From Methylobacterium sp. E-005 (lineage in GTDB: Bacteria > Pseudomonadota > Alphaproteobacteria > Rhizobiales > Beijerinckiaceae), in the NCBI RefSeq assembly GCF_022829725.1, contig NZ_JAKSYG010000217.1, positions 1 through 64,000 on the forward strand: 64,000 nucleotides of DNA, read 5' to 3'. Each line of letters opens with the position of its first letter. The stretch's first letter is position 1. This document shows positions 53,827-62,264 of this stretch, piece after piece. A program made the translations under genes and the position numbers. The notes under the pieces were generated by a model. The model saw only the letters and a program-made list of their open reading frames with translations. It was not told the origin of the DNA and did not search any database.

Positions 53827-54035
53827 GGGGATCTCCGGCTCAGCCTGAGCAGAGAAGTGGTGCAGGCCGCCAGGGCGTCAATCGCAGGCGCATACCCGCA
53901 CCATGCGGTGTGACGGACCCGGCAGCGTCGAAATAAACGTCGGACCGGCAGGGTCTGAATAAGCGAATTAAGTCTTTGGTAAAAGCTCGCTTCTACGCAA
54001 CTTGTAGCGCGTATTGTCCTCGTAATTCGCCCGGG

Positions 54036-54671
54036 ATGAACGACCAAGCACCAATGTTTCTCGGCAGCCACAGGACGTTCGGTCGACATCTGGCGCGTCT
54101 CCGCCGCGACGCCGATGGGGCGGCGGCGGTGGAGTTCGCCCTGGTGTCGCTGCCCTTCCTCGCGTTGTGCGGGGCGATCTTTCAGGTGGCGTTCCAGATC
54201 TGGGCTACGCAGAACTTCGATCGAGCCCTGCAGAATGCCGTCCGCACAATCTTCACCGGGCAATTCCAGCAGGCGAATGTGGGGCAGACCGACCCGTCCA
54301 AGCTCCTGGCAGCCCTCAAGACGACGATGTGCGGGCCGGCCAACGCCACCATCGTCAACATCTTCAACTGCCAAGCGGTGAAGATCGATGTGGCGACGGC
54401 CAGCACATTCTCGGACGCCGCGCCTTCGACCCCGGTCAACACGACCACGGGGACCTGGGATACCAATTTCGGCACGCGATACGCCTGCGCCGCGCCCGGC
54501 ACGATCGTCATCGTGACCGCGGCCGTGCAATTCCCGACGTTCTTCAATCTCATGGGCCTCAGCACCCGGAAATTCACGACGGGAAGCGAAGCCGGATCGA
54601 GCCTGCTGATGTCGACCGCCGTGTTCCGCACGGAACCGTATCAAACCAGCGGGGGCACGCCCCCGTGTTGA
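54036..54671 (+). CDS. TadE/TadG-like pilus assembly protein
   Basis: This 211-residue protein has a short charged N-terminus (R-R-D-A-D-G-A-A-A-V-E-F-A-L-V) followed by one membrane helix (about 25-50), the TadE-like pseudopilin signature with the E5-like Glu. The rest is periplasmic and contains four Cys. It is the first of three overlapping genes of this type. The ATG at 54036 follows CCGGG without a strong ribosome site. Confidence 0.82.
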   Translation: MNDQAPMFLGSHRTFGRHLARLRRDADGAAAVEFALVSLPFLALCGAIFQVAFQIWATQNFDRALQNAVRTIFTGQFQQANVGQTDPSKLLAALKTTMCGPANATIVNIFNCQAVKIDVATASTFSDAAPSTPVNTTTGTWDTNFGTRYACAAPGTIVIVTAAVQFPTFFNLMGLSTRKFTTGSEAGSSLLMSTAVFRTEPYQTSGGTPPC

Positions 54672-55312
54672 GCCGCCTCGCCCGCAAAGCTCGGCATCTG
54701 CGGCGCGACCGCCGCGCCACGGCCGCGGTCGAGTTCGCCGTCATCCTGCCGGTCCTGCTGGCGATCTGGGCCGGTATGACGGAGCTGGCACATGCCATCG
54801 ACGAGTGGCGCAAGCTGACGCTGCTCGCCCGCACCGTCGCCGATCTGACCGCGCAGGGTGATGCGAAGAACCCGGTCGCGACGACCGTGATGAGTGATAT
54901 CTTCGCCTCGGCGACCGCGGTCATGCGCCCGTTCAACACCGGCGCCGTGAAGATCGTGGTCAGCGCGATGGGCGTCGGCGTCACGGGGTCGACCACGATC
55001 CCGACCGTCTGCTCGAGCTACGCCAATGGCAACGCCGTTGCCCGCAGCACCGGTCTGGCGAGCGGCCTCACGGTGCCGCCCGGCTATCAGACTGTGGGCA
55101 TGCGCTACGTCCTGGCCGAGGTCAGCATCAGCTATACGCCGATGATCGGCAGCGCCCTTGTGAAGCTCGCCAAGGGCTTAAGCGGCACGATCACCTTCTC
55201 GAGCATCGCGCCGTGGCCGACACGGGGCGGGAAAACCTACGGGAACAACATCTACACCGAAGTGGTGTTGCCCGGCACGAACGCGGCGGCGTGTGATGGC
55301 TCGACTCCGTAA
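54665..55312 (+). CDS. TadE-like pilus assembly protein
   Basis: This 215-residue protein has the N-terminal signature R-R-A-T-A-A-V-E-F-A-V-I-L-P-V-L-L-A-I-W and a single membrane helix, then a periplasmic domain. It begins at GTG 54665 or TTG 54668, overlapping the stop of the previous gene by a few bases, which implies coupled translation. Its end overlaps the next gene by about 17-20 bp. TadE-type pseudopilins work with Flp/Tad pilus machinery, whose secretion genes are not in this window. Confidence 0.8.
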   Translation: MLSRLARKARHLRRDRRATAAVEFAVILPVLLAIWAGMTELAHAIDEWRKLTLLARTVADLTAQGDAKNPVATTVMSDIFASATAVMRPFNTGAVKIVVSAMGVGVTGSTTIPTVCSSYANGNAVARSTGLASGLTVPPGYQTVGMRYVLAEVSISYTPMIGSALVKLAKGLSGTITFSSIAPWPTRGGKTYGNNIYTEVVLPGTNAAACDGSTP

Positions 55313-57029
55313 GCGCATCCGCCGCCTCGCGCGGGATCGTCGCGGCAACGTGGCGCTGCTGTTCGCCTTTCTCAGCATACCGATGCTGATGATGGGCGGT
55401 GCGGCCATCGACTACGGCTTCGCGACCCGCCTCGAGACGAAGCTCCAGGCCGCGACGGATTCGACGGCGCTGCTGCTCTGCCAGACGCCATCGACCGCGA
55501 CGTCGGCCGACCTGAACACCCTGGCCCAGACGACGATGACCGGCGCCATGGGCACAACAAATCTCGTGGTCGATCCGCTGACCATCACCAGCAACCCGCG
55601 CCAGATCACCCTGACCGCTCATAAGGTGTCGACGACCTTCTTCGGGAAGCTGACCGGAACCACCCGCATCAATCCAGGCGCCACATCGCAATGCGCCACG
55701 CCGCTTCCGAAGACCTTCGAGATCGCGCTCGTGCTCGACAACACCGGCTCGATGGCTGAATCGAGCGGCGGACAATCGAAGCTGCAGGCGGTGCAGCAGG
55801 CGGCGACGAACTTCGTCAATTATGTCTACACCAACAGCTCGTTCAGCAGCGCCACCCGGATCTCGATCGTACCCTTTGCCGGGGCCGTGGCGGTAAATCC
55901 GACGACCTATCAGAACGCCAGCTGGATCGATCAGAACGGGCAATCGAGCCTGCACTGGACCAACGTGCTCTCGCCGAGCGGATCGAATTTCACGAGCCGG
56001 TTCGACATCTTCAGGAAGCTCAAGAGCAGCAGCGGCAACAGCAGCTGGGGCTGGGGCGGATGCCTCGAAATGCTACCCTACCCCCTGAACACCCAGGACA
56101 GCGCCCCGACCTCCGGAAATAAGGATTCCTACTACGTCCCGCTCTTCGCACCCGACGAGCCGGGCGATGCGAGCAGCACGTATCGCGGCTACACCGACAG
56201 CACCGGTACGTATTACTCGTACAACAGCTACATCGACGACGACAACAGCACCAATTACGGATCGTGCGCGATCAACAAATCCCTGTCGTACGATGCCTCG
56301 TTGGGCCGGGCGTGCAAGTACGTGATCCCGCTCAACGCCACATCCAGCACCTACGTCGGAATTCCGAACGGCCCGAATTTCGGTTGCACGACGCAGCCGC
56401 TCCTGCCGCTGACCACCGATCAGACGGCGCTCAAGACCCTCATCAACAACATGGCGCCGCTCGGATCGACCAACATCTTCGAGGGGCTCATGTGGGGCTG
56501 GCGGACGCTCTCGCCGAAGAGTGTCTTCTCAAGCGCCTACGCATCCATCAATCCAGCCACAAGCCCACCGGCCAGCTATACGGCGACGTCCAGTTCGTCG
56601 AATGCCTCTTCGATCAACAAGATCATTATTCTGATGACCGACGGTACGAACAGCTGGACGGCCAACCCGAACGCCCCGACCGGATCGCTGTATTTCGCCG
56701 CCGGCTATTTTCAGAACGCCAACCAGTCGAGCGCCAATCCGCGTATGCCGCCGGCGCCCTACCAGAACGTCTCGGACTCCAACAGCGCCCGGGCCGCCCT
56801 CGATGCACTGACTGCGACGGCCTGCACCAATGCGAAGGCGGTCAATATCTCGATCTACACGATCGGTTTCAGCATCCCGACCGACCCGATCGATTCGGCG
56901 GGTCAGACGCTGCTGAAGAACTGCGCCTCGTCGGCAAGCCAATTCTTCATCGCGAACAACTCCAACGACCTGATCTCCGCCTTCCAGAAGATTCAGGCGA
57001 GCATCGGCGCGCTCCGTCTGACGCAGTGA
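55296..57029 (+). CDS. TadG-like protein with von Willebrand factor A domain
   Basis: This 577-residue protein has an N-terminal Tad signature and helix (R-R-G-N-V-A-L-L-F-A-F-L-S-I-P-M-L-M-M-G). A VWA domain starts near residue 145 with the MIDAS motif D-N-T-G-S-M and later I-I-L-M-T-D-G-T-N. A Ser/Tyr/Asn-rich insertion (about 230-350) breaks the VWA fold. It is probably a periplasmic or surface-linked pilus assembly factor that binds a metal ion. GTG 55293 and ATG 55296 are adjacent starts. It is the last gene of the three-gene unit. Confidence 0.83.
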   Translation: MARLRKRIRRLARDRRGNVALLFAFLSIPMLMMGGAAIDYGFATRLETKLQAATDSTALLLCQTPSTATSADLNTLAQTTMTGAMGTTNLVVDPLTITSNPRQITLTAHKVSTTFFGKLTGTTRINPGATSQCATPLPKTFEIALVLDNTGSMAESSGGQSKLQAVQQAATNFVNYVYTNSSFSSATRISIVPFAGAVAVNPTTYQNASWIDQNGQSSLHWTNVLSPSGSNFTSRFDIFRKLKSSSGNSSWGWGGCLEMLPYPLNTQDSAPTSGNKDSYYVPLFAPDEPGDASSTYRGYTDSTGTYYSYNSYIDDDNSTNYGSCAINKSLSYDASLGRACKYVIPLNATSSTYVGIPNGPNFGCTTQPLLPLTTDQTALKTLINNMAPLGSTNIFEGLMWGWRTLSPKSVFSSAYASINPATSPPASYTATSSSSNASSINKIIILMTDGTNSWTANPNAPTGSLYFAAGYFQNANQSSANPRMPPAPYQNVSDSNSARAALDALTATACTNAKAVNISIYTIGFSIPTDPIDSAGQTLLKNCASSASQFFIANNSNDLISAFQKIQASIGALRLTQ

Positions 57030-57095
57030 GACGATCGGATTGAAGCCTCTCCGATGAGAATGGGCGCCCGCTTCCGACTGGTGCCCGAGTTTCCC

Positions 57096-57121
57096 GCGTG
57101 ACGCACGGACGAGCGTCACGC
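57096..57121. terminator. Hairpin between tadG-like gene and dksA
   Basis: GCGTGACGC (57096-57104) pairs perfectly with GCGTCACGC (57113-57121) across an 8-nt loop. It lies between two convergent genes. There is no T run on either side. Confidence 0.45.
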
Positions 57122-57171
57122 CCGACAGGCAGTGCCCATCTGCAACAGGTCATGCGCCGAGGGCAGCGGCC

Positions 57172-57591
57172 TCAATCGTCCCGATAGACCCGCTCGCGCC
57201 GTTCATGCCGCTCCTGGGCTTCCAACGACAGGGTCGCGATCGGCCGCGCATCGAGGCGACGAAGGGAGATCGGCTCGCCGGTCTCCTCGCAGAAGCCGTA
57301 GGAGCCGTCCTCCAGCCGGGCGAGCGCCGCGTCGATCTTACCGGTGAGCTTGCGCTGGCGGTCCCGCGCCCGCAGCTCGATCGCCCGGTCTGTCTCCGAC
57401 GAGGCCCGGTCGGCGAGGTCGGGATGGTTCTCGTTCTCGCTCTGGAGCGCGACCAGGGTATCCTGCGCCTCGCGCAGGATGTCGTTCTTCCAGCTCAGCA
57501 ACTTGCGCCGGAAATACTCGCGCTGCCGGTCGTTCATGAAGGGCTCGTCGTCGGACGGGACGTAGCCGTCCTCCAGCGTCACCTTCGCCAT
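57172..57591 (-). CDS. dksA: RNA polymerase-binding transcription factor DksA (low-cysteine type)
   Basis: This 139-residue protein has a coiled coil (about 25-95) and a C-terminal finger region Y-G-F-C-E-E-T-G-E-P-I. Only one of the four zinc-finger Cys of E. coli DksA is present; the others are Thr/Ala/Ser as in many alphaproteobacterial forms, so it should be zinc-independent. DksA acts with ppGpp in the RNA polymerase secondary channel during the stringent response. It appears to be a single gene. Confidence 0.92.
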   Translation of the reverse strand: MAKVTLEDGYVPSDDEPFMNDRQREYFRRKLLSWKNDILREAQDTLVALQSENENHPDLADRASSETDRAIELRARDRQRKLTGKIDAALARLEDGSYGFCEETGEPISLRRLDARPIATLSLEAQERHERRERVYRDD

Positions 57592-57764
57592 GCGTCACCC
57601 TCGCTGGAATCGAGCCGCCCACCAGGGGATGGCCGGTGCGCGGCGATAACGTGAGGTGCCGTATAGTCGAGGTGGTCTACCACGACAACGCGCCCTGGAC
57701 CGACGCCTCTAAAGCGTCGTCACCGCACTGCCGCGTGCGGCAATCCGGTCACGGTACAGAGCAT

Positions 57765-58781
57765 TTACTTTGTCAGCTGTGTCCGGAGGCGAACAATCGC
57801 GTCGGCGAGTTCCGTCGTCAGACTTCGGGCGAGCGGCAGCCGGTAGTGGGTTTGATCGAAAAACAGATCGGGATTGGCTGACTGGGGGCGCCCGTCGCGC
57901 CAATCCACCACCGTGCTCAATGGGTGCGTTGCCAGCGCAGCACGGACCTCTGAGCGGCAGGCGGCCTCTGCCACAGCCCGGGGGCTGCCGGCCGGGGGCT
58001 CGGATCTCGCATAGACCGGGGGAAACACGACCACCACCGGCGTCTGCGCCGGCACCCGACCGAGTTCAGCGCGCAACCGGCCGGCGATCGGGAACGGGCC
58101 GCCGTGGTGCGGTTCCGGCGCGGGCCCGACGGGCTTCTCCAGGGCCGCCTTCTTGGCAGGGTCGATGCCGAAGCCCTGGCTCAGGTAGTTGCGCTCGTAA
58201 TCCCACCAGCCGTCGGCCGCAGCCGTCTTGTGGTGCGGATTCAGCAGCCAGCCAAGGCGGTTAATCGTCTCCTGCGCGGCCGGGAAGCGGATGAGTCCCT
58301 TGAGGTAGTCGGGCCAGTCTCCGAGCAGCCAGAAGGGAAACCCGTGCTCGCTCGGGAAGGTGGGCTCGTCCGCGCACCAGAAGGCGTCGGCCGAGAGCAC
58401 GAGGGCGGCGGGCCGGGCATGGTGCTGCAGATACCAGTCGAGCACCGCGAATTGCTCCATGGGGCCGGTCGCCGGCACCGAGAGCTGGACGAACGGGATG
58501 CCGGTGAGCCGGGTCAGCGCCGCCGGCTCGATGAGCTGGATGTGCGAATTGCCGATCACCGCCCCCGTGTAAGCGGGATCGCGCCCGCGCACGGCCGAGG
58601 CGGTGCGCGGGCCCTGCGGCCGGACGGCACCGCGGGACAGCAGCGTCGAGCGGCCCGTGTCGTAGGGATCGACCAGCACCGCGAGGGCCAGATAGGCCAC
58701 GAAGATGCCGGCCACCGACAGCAGCAGGAGGCGGGCGAAGCCGCGCCAGGTCCGGTTTGGGCTGCGTGGGGTTGCCGTCAT
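57765..58781 (-). CDS. AlgJ/AlgX-like membrane-anchored protein, partner of MBOAT acyltransferase
   Basis: This 338-residue protein has one N-terminal membrane helix (about 16-36) and a periplasmic SGNH-like domain, with I-G-N-S-H-I-Q as a possible block and D-Q-T-H-Y-R as the possible Asp-x-x-His end. Proteins of this kind pair with MBOAT enzymes to acetylate polysaccharides. It starts two bases after the stop of the MBOAT gene on the same strand. The polymer it modifies is unknown. Confidence 0.72.
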   Translation of the reverse strand: MTATPRSPNRTWRGFARLLLLSVAGIFVAYLALAVLVDPYDTGRSTLLSRGAVRPQGPRTASAVRGRDPAYTGAVIGNSHIQLIEPAALTRLTGIPFVQLSVPATGPMEQFAVLDWYLQHHARPAALVLSADAFWCADEPTFPSEHGFPFWLLGDWPDYLKGLIRFPAAQETINRLGWLLNPHHKTAAADGWWDYERNYLSQGFGIDPAKKAALEKPVGPAPEPHHGGPFPIAGRLRAELGRVPAQTPVVVVFPPVYARSEPPAGSPRAVAEAACRSEVRAALATHPLSTVVDWRDGRPQSANPDLFFDQTHYRLPLARSLTTELADAIVRLRTQLTK

Positions 58782-58783
58782 CC

Positions 58784-60157
58784 TCAGAACTGGAAGTAGA
58801 TGAACTCGTAGTTCGCATCGTCGCCGATTTTCAGCAGGACGAGGACGAACAGGAGCGCGAAGCCGAAGGCGAGCCAGCGCCGGGGCGGCAGCCGGTGGAC
58901 CGCGTCCCAGGCCGTCGGCCCGACCGTGGCCACGAGGGCGGCGACCGCGATCGTGCGCCACTTGAAACCCGACCCCTTCGGGGCGAACCCGAACAGGCCC
59001 TTGAACACGATGAGCGCGGCGTCAAAACTCGTCGCGCGGAACATCACCCAGGTCAGCATCACGAACAGGCTGGTCAGCAGCCAGCCGACCGGCGCCGGGA
59101 TCGCGATTCGCGCGCGTCGTGCCAGCACGCCGGCCCCGAGTCCGATCCCGTGCAGCCCACCCCAGACCAGGAAGGTCGGGCCGGCCCCATGCCAGAGGCC
59201 GCCCAGCGTCATGGTGGCGGCGAGCGCCCCGACCTGCCGCGTCAGCCCGTGCCGGTTTCCACCCATCGGAATGTAGAGGTAGTCGCGCAGGAAGCGCGAC
59301 AGGGTCATGTGCCAGCGCCGCCAGAAGTCGCGCAGCGACGTAGCGCGATAAGGCGCGTCGAAGTTCTGCGGCAGCACGAGGCCGAACAGCAGCGCGATGC
59401 CGAGCGCCATGTCGGTGTATCCGGAGAAATCGAAATAGATCTGGAAGGTGAAGCCGAGCGTGGCCTGCCACGCCTCGGCGATCGTGACGGCCTTGCCGGC
59501 GGCGGCGGCCTGAAACACCGGGTTCACGTAGGCCGCGAGCGGATCGCCAAGGAACACCTTCTTGGCGAGGCCGACCGCCAGCAGCATCAGACCGCGGCTG
59601 AACCGCTCGGCGGCGTCGGGCCGCGCATAGGGCGCCTCCTCGAACTGGTGCATGATCTCGCTCCAGCGCACGAGCGGGCCGGCGAGAACCTGCGGGAAGA
59701 AGGCGATGTAGAGGGCGTATTTCACGAGCCCGAAGGCCGGCGCCCGACCGGCCCGCAGGTCGGCGAGATACATGATGTGATGGAAGGTGAAGAACGAGAT
59801 GCCGAGCGGCAGGGCGAGACCCAGCCGCGGGGCCTCCAGGCCTGGGATCAGGTTGGCAAGGTCGGCCGCAAAGTCGAGATATTTGAACACGCCGAGGAGC
59901 GCGAGGTTGGCGGCGATGGCTGCCGGGATCAGCCAGCGCCCAGGCCAGCGGCGGTAGAGGCGCGCCACGCACCAATTCGTCAGGATCGAGCCGGCGAGGA
60001 GCGGCACGAAGCGGATGTCCCACCAGCCATAGAACACGAAGGACAGGCCGACGAGCAACGGCAGGCGCCAGCCCGGCGCGGCCCGCGCCACGAGGGCGTG
60101 CAGGATCAGGGCGGCCGGCAGGAAGGCGAGGAGGAAGACGAAGGAGTTGAACAGCAT
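58784..60157 (-). CDS. MBOAT-family membrane O-acyltransferase (AlgI-like)
   Basis: This 457-residue protein has about ten membrane helices and the AlgI-type sequences N-F-D-A-P-Y-R-A-T-S-L-R-D-F-W-R-R-W-H and G-G-L-W-H-G-A-G, which holds the catalytic His. In alginate and related systems it passes an acetyl group from a cytoplasmic donor to a periplasmic acceptor. The AlgJ-like gene follows immediately, forming a two-gene polysaccharide acetylation unit. No polymerase or glycosyltransferase is nearby. Confidence 0.92.
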   Translation of the reverse strand: MLFNSFVFLLAFLPAALILHALVARAAPGWRLPLLVGLSFVFYGWWDIRFVPLLAGSILTNWCVARLYRRWPGRWLIPAAIAANLALLGVFKYLDFAADLANLIPGLEAPRLGLALPLGISFFTFHHIMYLADLRAGRAPAFGLVKYALYIAFFPQVLAGPLVRWSEIMHQFEEAPYARPDAAERFSRGLMLLAVGLAKKVFLGDPLAAYVNPVFQAAAAGKAVTIAEAWQATLGFTFQIYFDFSGYTDMALGIALLFGLVLPQNFDAPYRATSLRDFWRRWHMTLSRFLRDYLYIPMGGNRHGLTRQVGALAATMTLGGLWHGAGPTFLVWGGLHGIGLGAGVLARRARIAIPAPVGWLLTSLFVMLTWVMFRATSFDAALIVFKGLFGFAPKGSGFKWRTIAVAALVATVGPTAWDAVHRLPPRRWLAFGFALLFVLVLLKIGDDANYEFIYFQF

Positions 60158-60316
60158 CGGGCGAGGTGGCGAACCGGATGGGCCGCCAATGTCTCCGATC
60201 GGAAGCGGCCCGCCTTGTCGGGGATCGGGGGCGAGCCGTCAATCGGCGCTTGGCAGGCAACGGCCGGTCGTTCCAGTGAACCGACGTCAGCGGTGCTGCT
60301 TCCTGGAGAAGCGGTC

Positions 60317-60572
60317 GTGACCGTCACCACATTGTCCAGCCGGGCGTTTCAACAGAATGCCCGCCATGCCCGGAAGGCTGCCGAGAGCACACCGGTCTTC
60401 ATCATGCGGCGTGGCGCGCCCGTACAGGTACTCCCGAGTCTTGAGAAGTATGAGCGGGATGCCGGGCAGCGCCGGAACATCGTCGAGGCCCTCCCGTGCC
60501 CCCGGCCTCTCCGATATCGCTCTCGATAGCCCGCGTGCGGGCGGATGTTCGCGACCGTCGGATGTCTCGTGA
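60317..60572 (+). pseudogene. Phd/YefM-type antitoxin, frameshifted
   Basis: From GTG at 60317 the frame reads like a Phd/YefM antitoxin: V-T-V-T-T-L-S-S-R-A-F-Q-Q-N-A, then P-V-F-I-M-R-R-G-A-P-V-Q-V-L and V-E-A-L. After a CCCCC run at 60499-60503 the zero frame becomes R-P-L-R-Y-R-S-R and stops at 60529. The shifted frame gives the expected P-G-L-S-D-I-A-L-D and ends at a TGA (60570-60572) that overlaps the GTG of the toxin. One extra C in the run explains this. A sequencing error is possible, but the partner is also damaged. Confidence 0.75.
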
Positions 60573-60856
60573 CCTTCCTGCTCGACACGAACGACGTATC
60601 CGAGTTGCGCACGTGGATGGACAGCGACATCCTGCCGGAATTCGCCGCACGGGTTCTCCCCGTCGACGCCGCAGGCGCCCTATGCTGCGCAGGGTTGCAC
60701 GCGCCCGATCCAGGGCCGGGGCGGGATGCCCTCATCGCGGCGACCGCCATGGTGCATGCGATGACGGCCGTCACCCGCAACAGCGCCGACTTCGTGCCGA
60801 CCGGGGTGCGAATCGTGAAGCCGTGGCAGGTTGCCAGCTCAACCCCGAGGGGTTGA
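60569..60856 (+). pseudogene. VapC/FitB-type PIN-domain toxin with internal deletion
   Basis: The frame from GTG at 60569 begins F-L-L-D-T-N-D-V-S-E-L-R, the start of a PIN ribonuclease with the first catalytic Asp. It jumps at once to L-P-E-F-A-A-R-V-L-P-V-D and then the end of the fold (D-A-L-I-A-A-T-A-M-V-H, T-R-N-S-A-D-F). Intact family members have about 140 residues; this has 95. Roughly 45 residues that carry the second acidic residue are missing. The deletion is in frame, but the protein is unlikely to fold as an active nuclease. Confidence 0.78.
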
Positions 60857-60861
60857 GCGAT

Positions 60862-62109
60862 TCACACCCCACGCCGCGCCGCCTCGATCGTCAATCCCAA
60901 CCCGACCGAGCCGAAGATGTCGCCCTCCACCACCCGGGCGGACGGCAGGACCGCGGTCAGCGCAGCGCGCAGATGCGGCAGGCCGGTCGAGCCGCCGGTG
61001 AGGAACAGGGCGTCGATTCGCTCCGCCGCCAGCTCGGCCTGCGCGAAGCAGCGGCCGATCCTTGTCGCCACGGCCCGGGCGAGGTCACTCGTCTGATCGG
61101 CCAGCGTCCCGCGATCGAGACGTGCCGCAAGCCCGCGCTCGATCAAGTCGAGATCAAGGTCGGCCTCGCCACGCTCCGACGCGGCAATCTTCGCGCCTTC
61201 CACCGCCCCCGCCAGGGCATGGCCGCGCTCGCCTTCCACCGCGGCGTGCAACCGTCCGACGAGATCGGGCCGGGCGCAGTCGCGGATCACCTCGTCGATC
61301 TCGCGCAGGGTCTTGGGATTGTAGAGGCGGTTGATCGCCGACCATGTCGCGAGGTCGTGATAATAGGCATTCGGCACCGCGAGGTCCCCCCGGCGCATCG
61401 GGCTGCCGAGGCCCAGGAGCGGCATGACCGTGCCGAGGCTGAGCTGCCGATCGAAATCGGTGCCGCCGATGCGCACGCCGTCATTGGCCAGGATGTCGCC
61501 GGCCCGGTCAGGCTTTCCCCGGCGCTCCGGCGACAGGCGCACGATCGAGAAGTCCGAGGTCCCGCCGCCGATATCGGCCACCAGGGCGATTTCTTCCGAC
61601 CGGACCTGCCGCTCGTAGTCGAGGGCCGCGGCGATGGGCTCGTACTGGAATGCGACCTCCCGGAAGCCGACATCGCGGGCGATCTCACGGAGCGTGTCCT
61701 CGGCACGTCGGTCGGCCTCCGGGTCACCATCGACGAAATGGACCGGACGGCCATGGACCACGGTGTCCAGCGTCTGGCCGCTGGCCGCCTCGGCCCGCGC
61801 TTTCACCTCCATGAGGTAGCGGGCGATGATGTCGCGCAGGCGCAGGCGCTGGCGGCCGACCGGGGTCGCCTCATCCATCAGCGGCGTGCCGAGCACCGAT
61901 TTCAGGCCGCGCATCAGCCGCCCGGAGTGACCCTCGACATAGGCGGCCGTGGCGGCGCGGCCGATCACCGGCTCCCGGCCGAGTTCGAAGAAGATCGCGC
62001 TGGGAATCGTCCGATGGGATCCTTCCAGCGGCAGCAGGGTCGGTCCTTCGGGGCCGAGATGCCCGAGGGTGGTGTTCGACGTGCCGAAATCGAGGCCGCA
62101 GGCCGCCAT
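60862..62109 (-). CDS. Hsp70 family protein (YegD-like)
   Basis: This 415-residue actin-fold ATPase has the phosphate-1 motif G-L-D-F-G-T-S-N-T (5-13), phosphate-2 D-I-G-G-G-T-S-D-F and the adenosine motif L-T-G-G-S-T-G-L. The DnaK substrate-binding domain is missing, as in YegD, so a chaperone role is unproven. The start at 62109 has no strong ribosome site; upstream in-frame starts only add an Arg/Ser-rich leader. It is divergent from a HerA-like ATPase gene with 155 bp between them. Confidence 0.88.
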   Translation of the reverse strand: MAACGLDFGTSNTTLGHLGPEGPTLLPLEGSHRTIPSAIFFELGREPVIGRAATAAYVEGHSGRLMRGLKSVLGTPLMDEATPVGRQRLRLRDIIARYLMEVKARAEAASGQTLDTVVHGRPVHFVDGDPEADRRAEDTLREIARDVGFREVAFQYEPIAAALDYERQVRSEEIALVADIGGGTSDFSIVRLSPERRGKPDRAGDILANDGVRIGGTDFDRQLSLGTVMPLLGLGSPMRRGDLAVPNAYYHDLATWSAINRLYNPKTLREIDEVIRDCARPDLVGRLHAAVEGERGHALAGAVEGAKIAASERGEADLDLDLIERGLAARLDRGTLADQTSDLARAVATRIGRCFAQAELAAERIDALFLTGGSTGLPHLRAALTAVLPSARVVEGDIFGSVGLGLTIEAARRGV

Positions 62110-62264
62110 CGTGTCGTGGGTCCGGATTCTGTCTGGGAGGGGCGTGGCCGTACAGGGCCTGAGCGCTCCGGTCCAGGCCGAAGGCCGCGTGGCAGATCTG
62201 TTGGGAAGCGTGGACAGCGCCTCCGCGGACACGCGCGCGGGCCGGCGGCGTGCTACAAGGCGCC

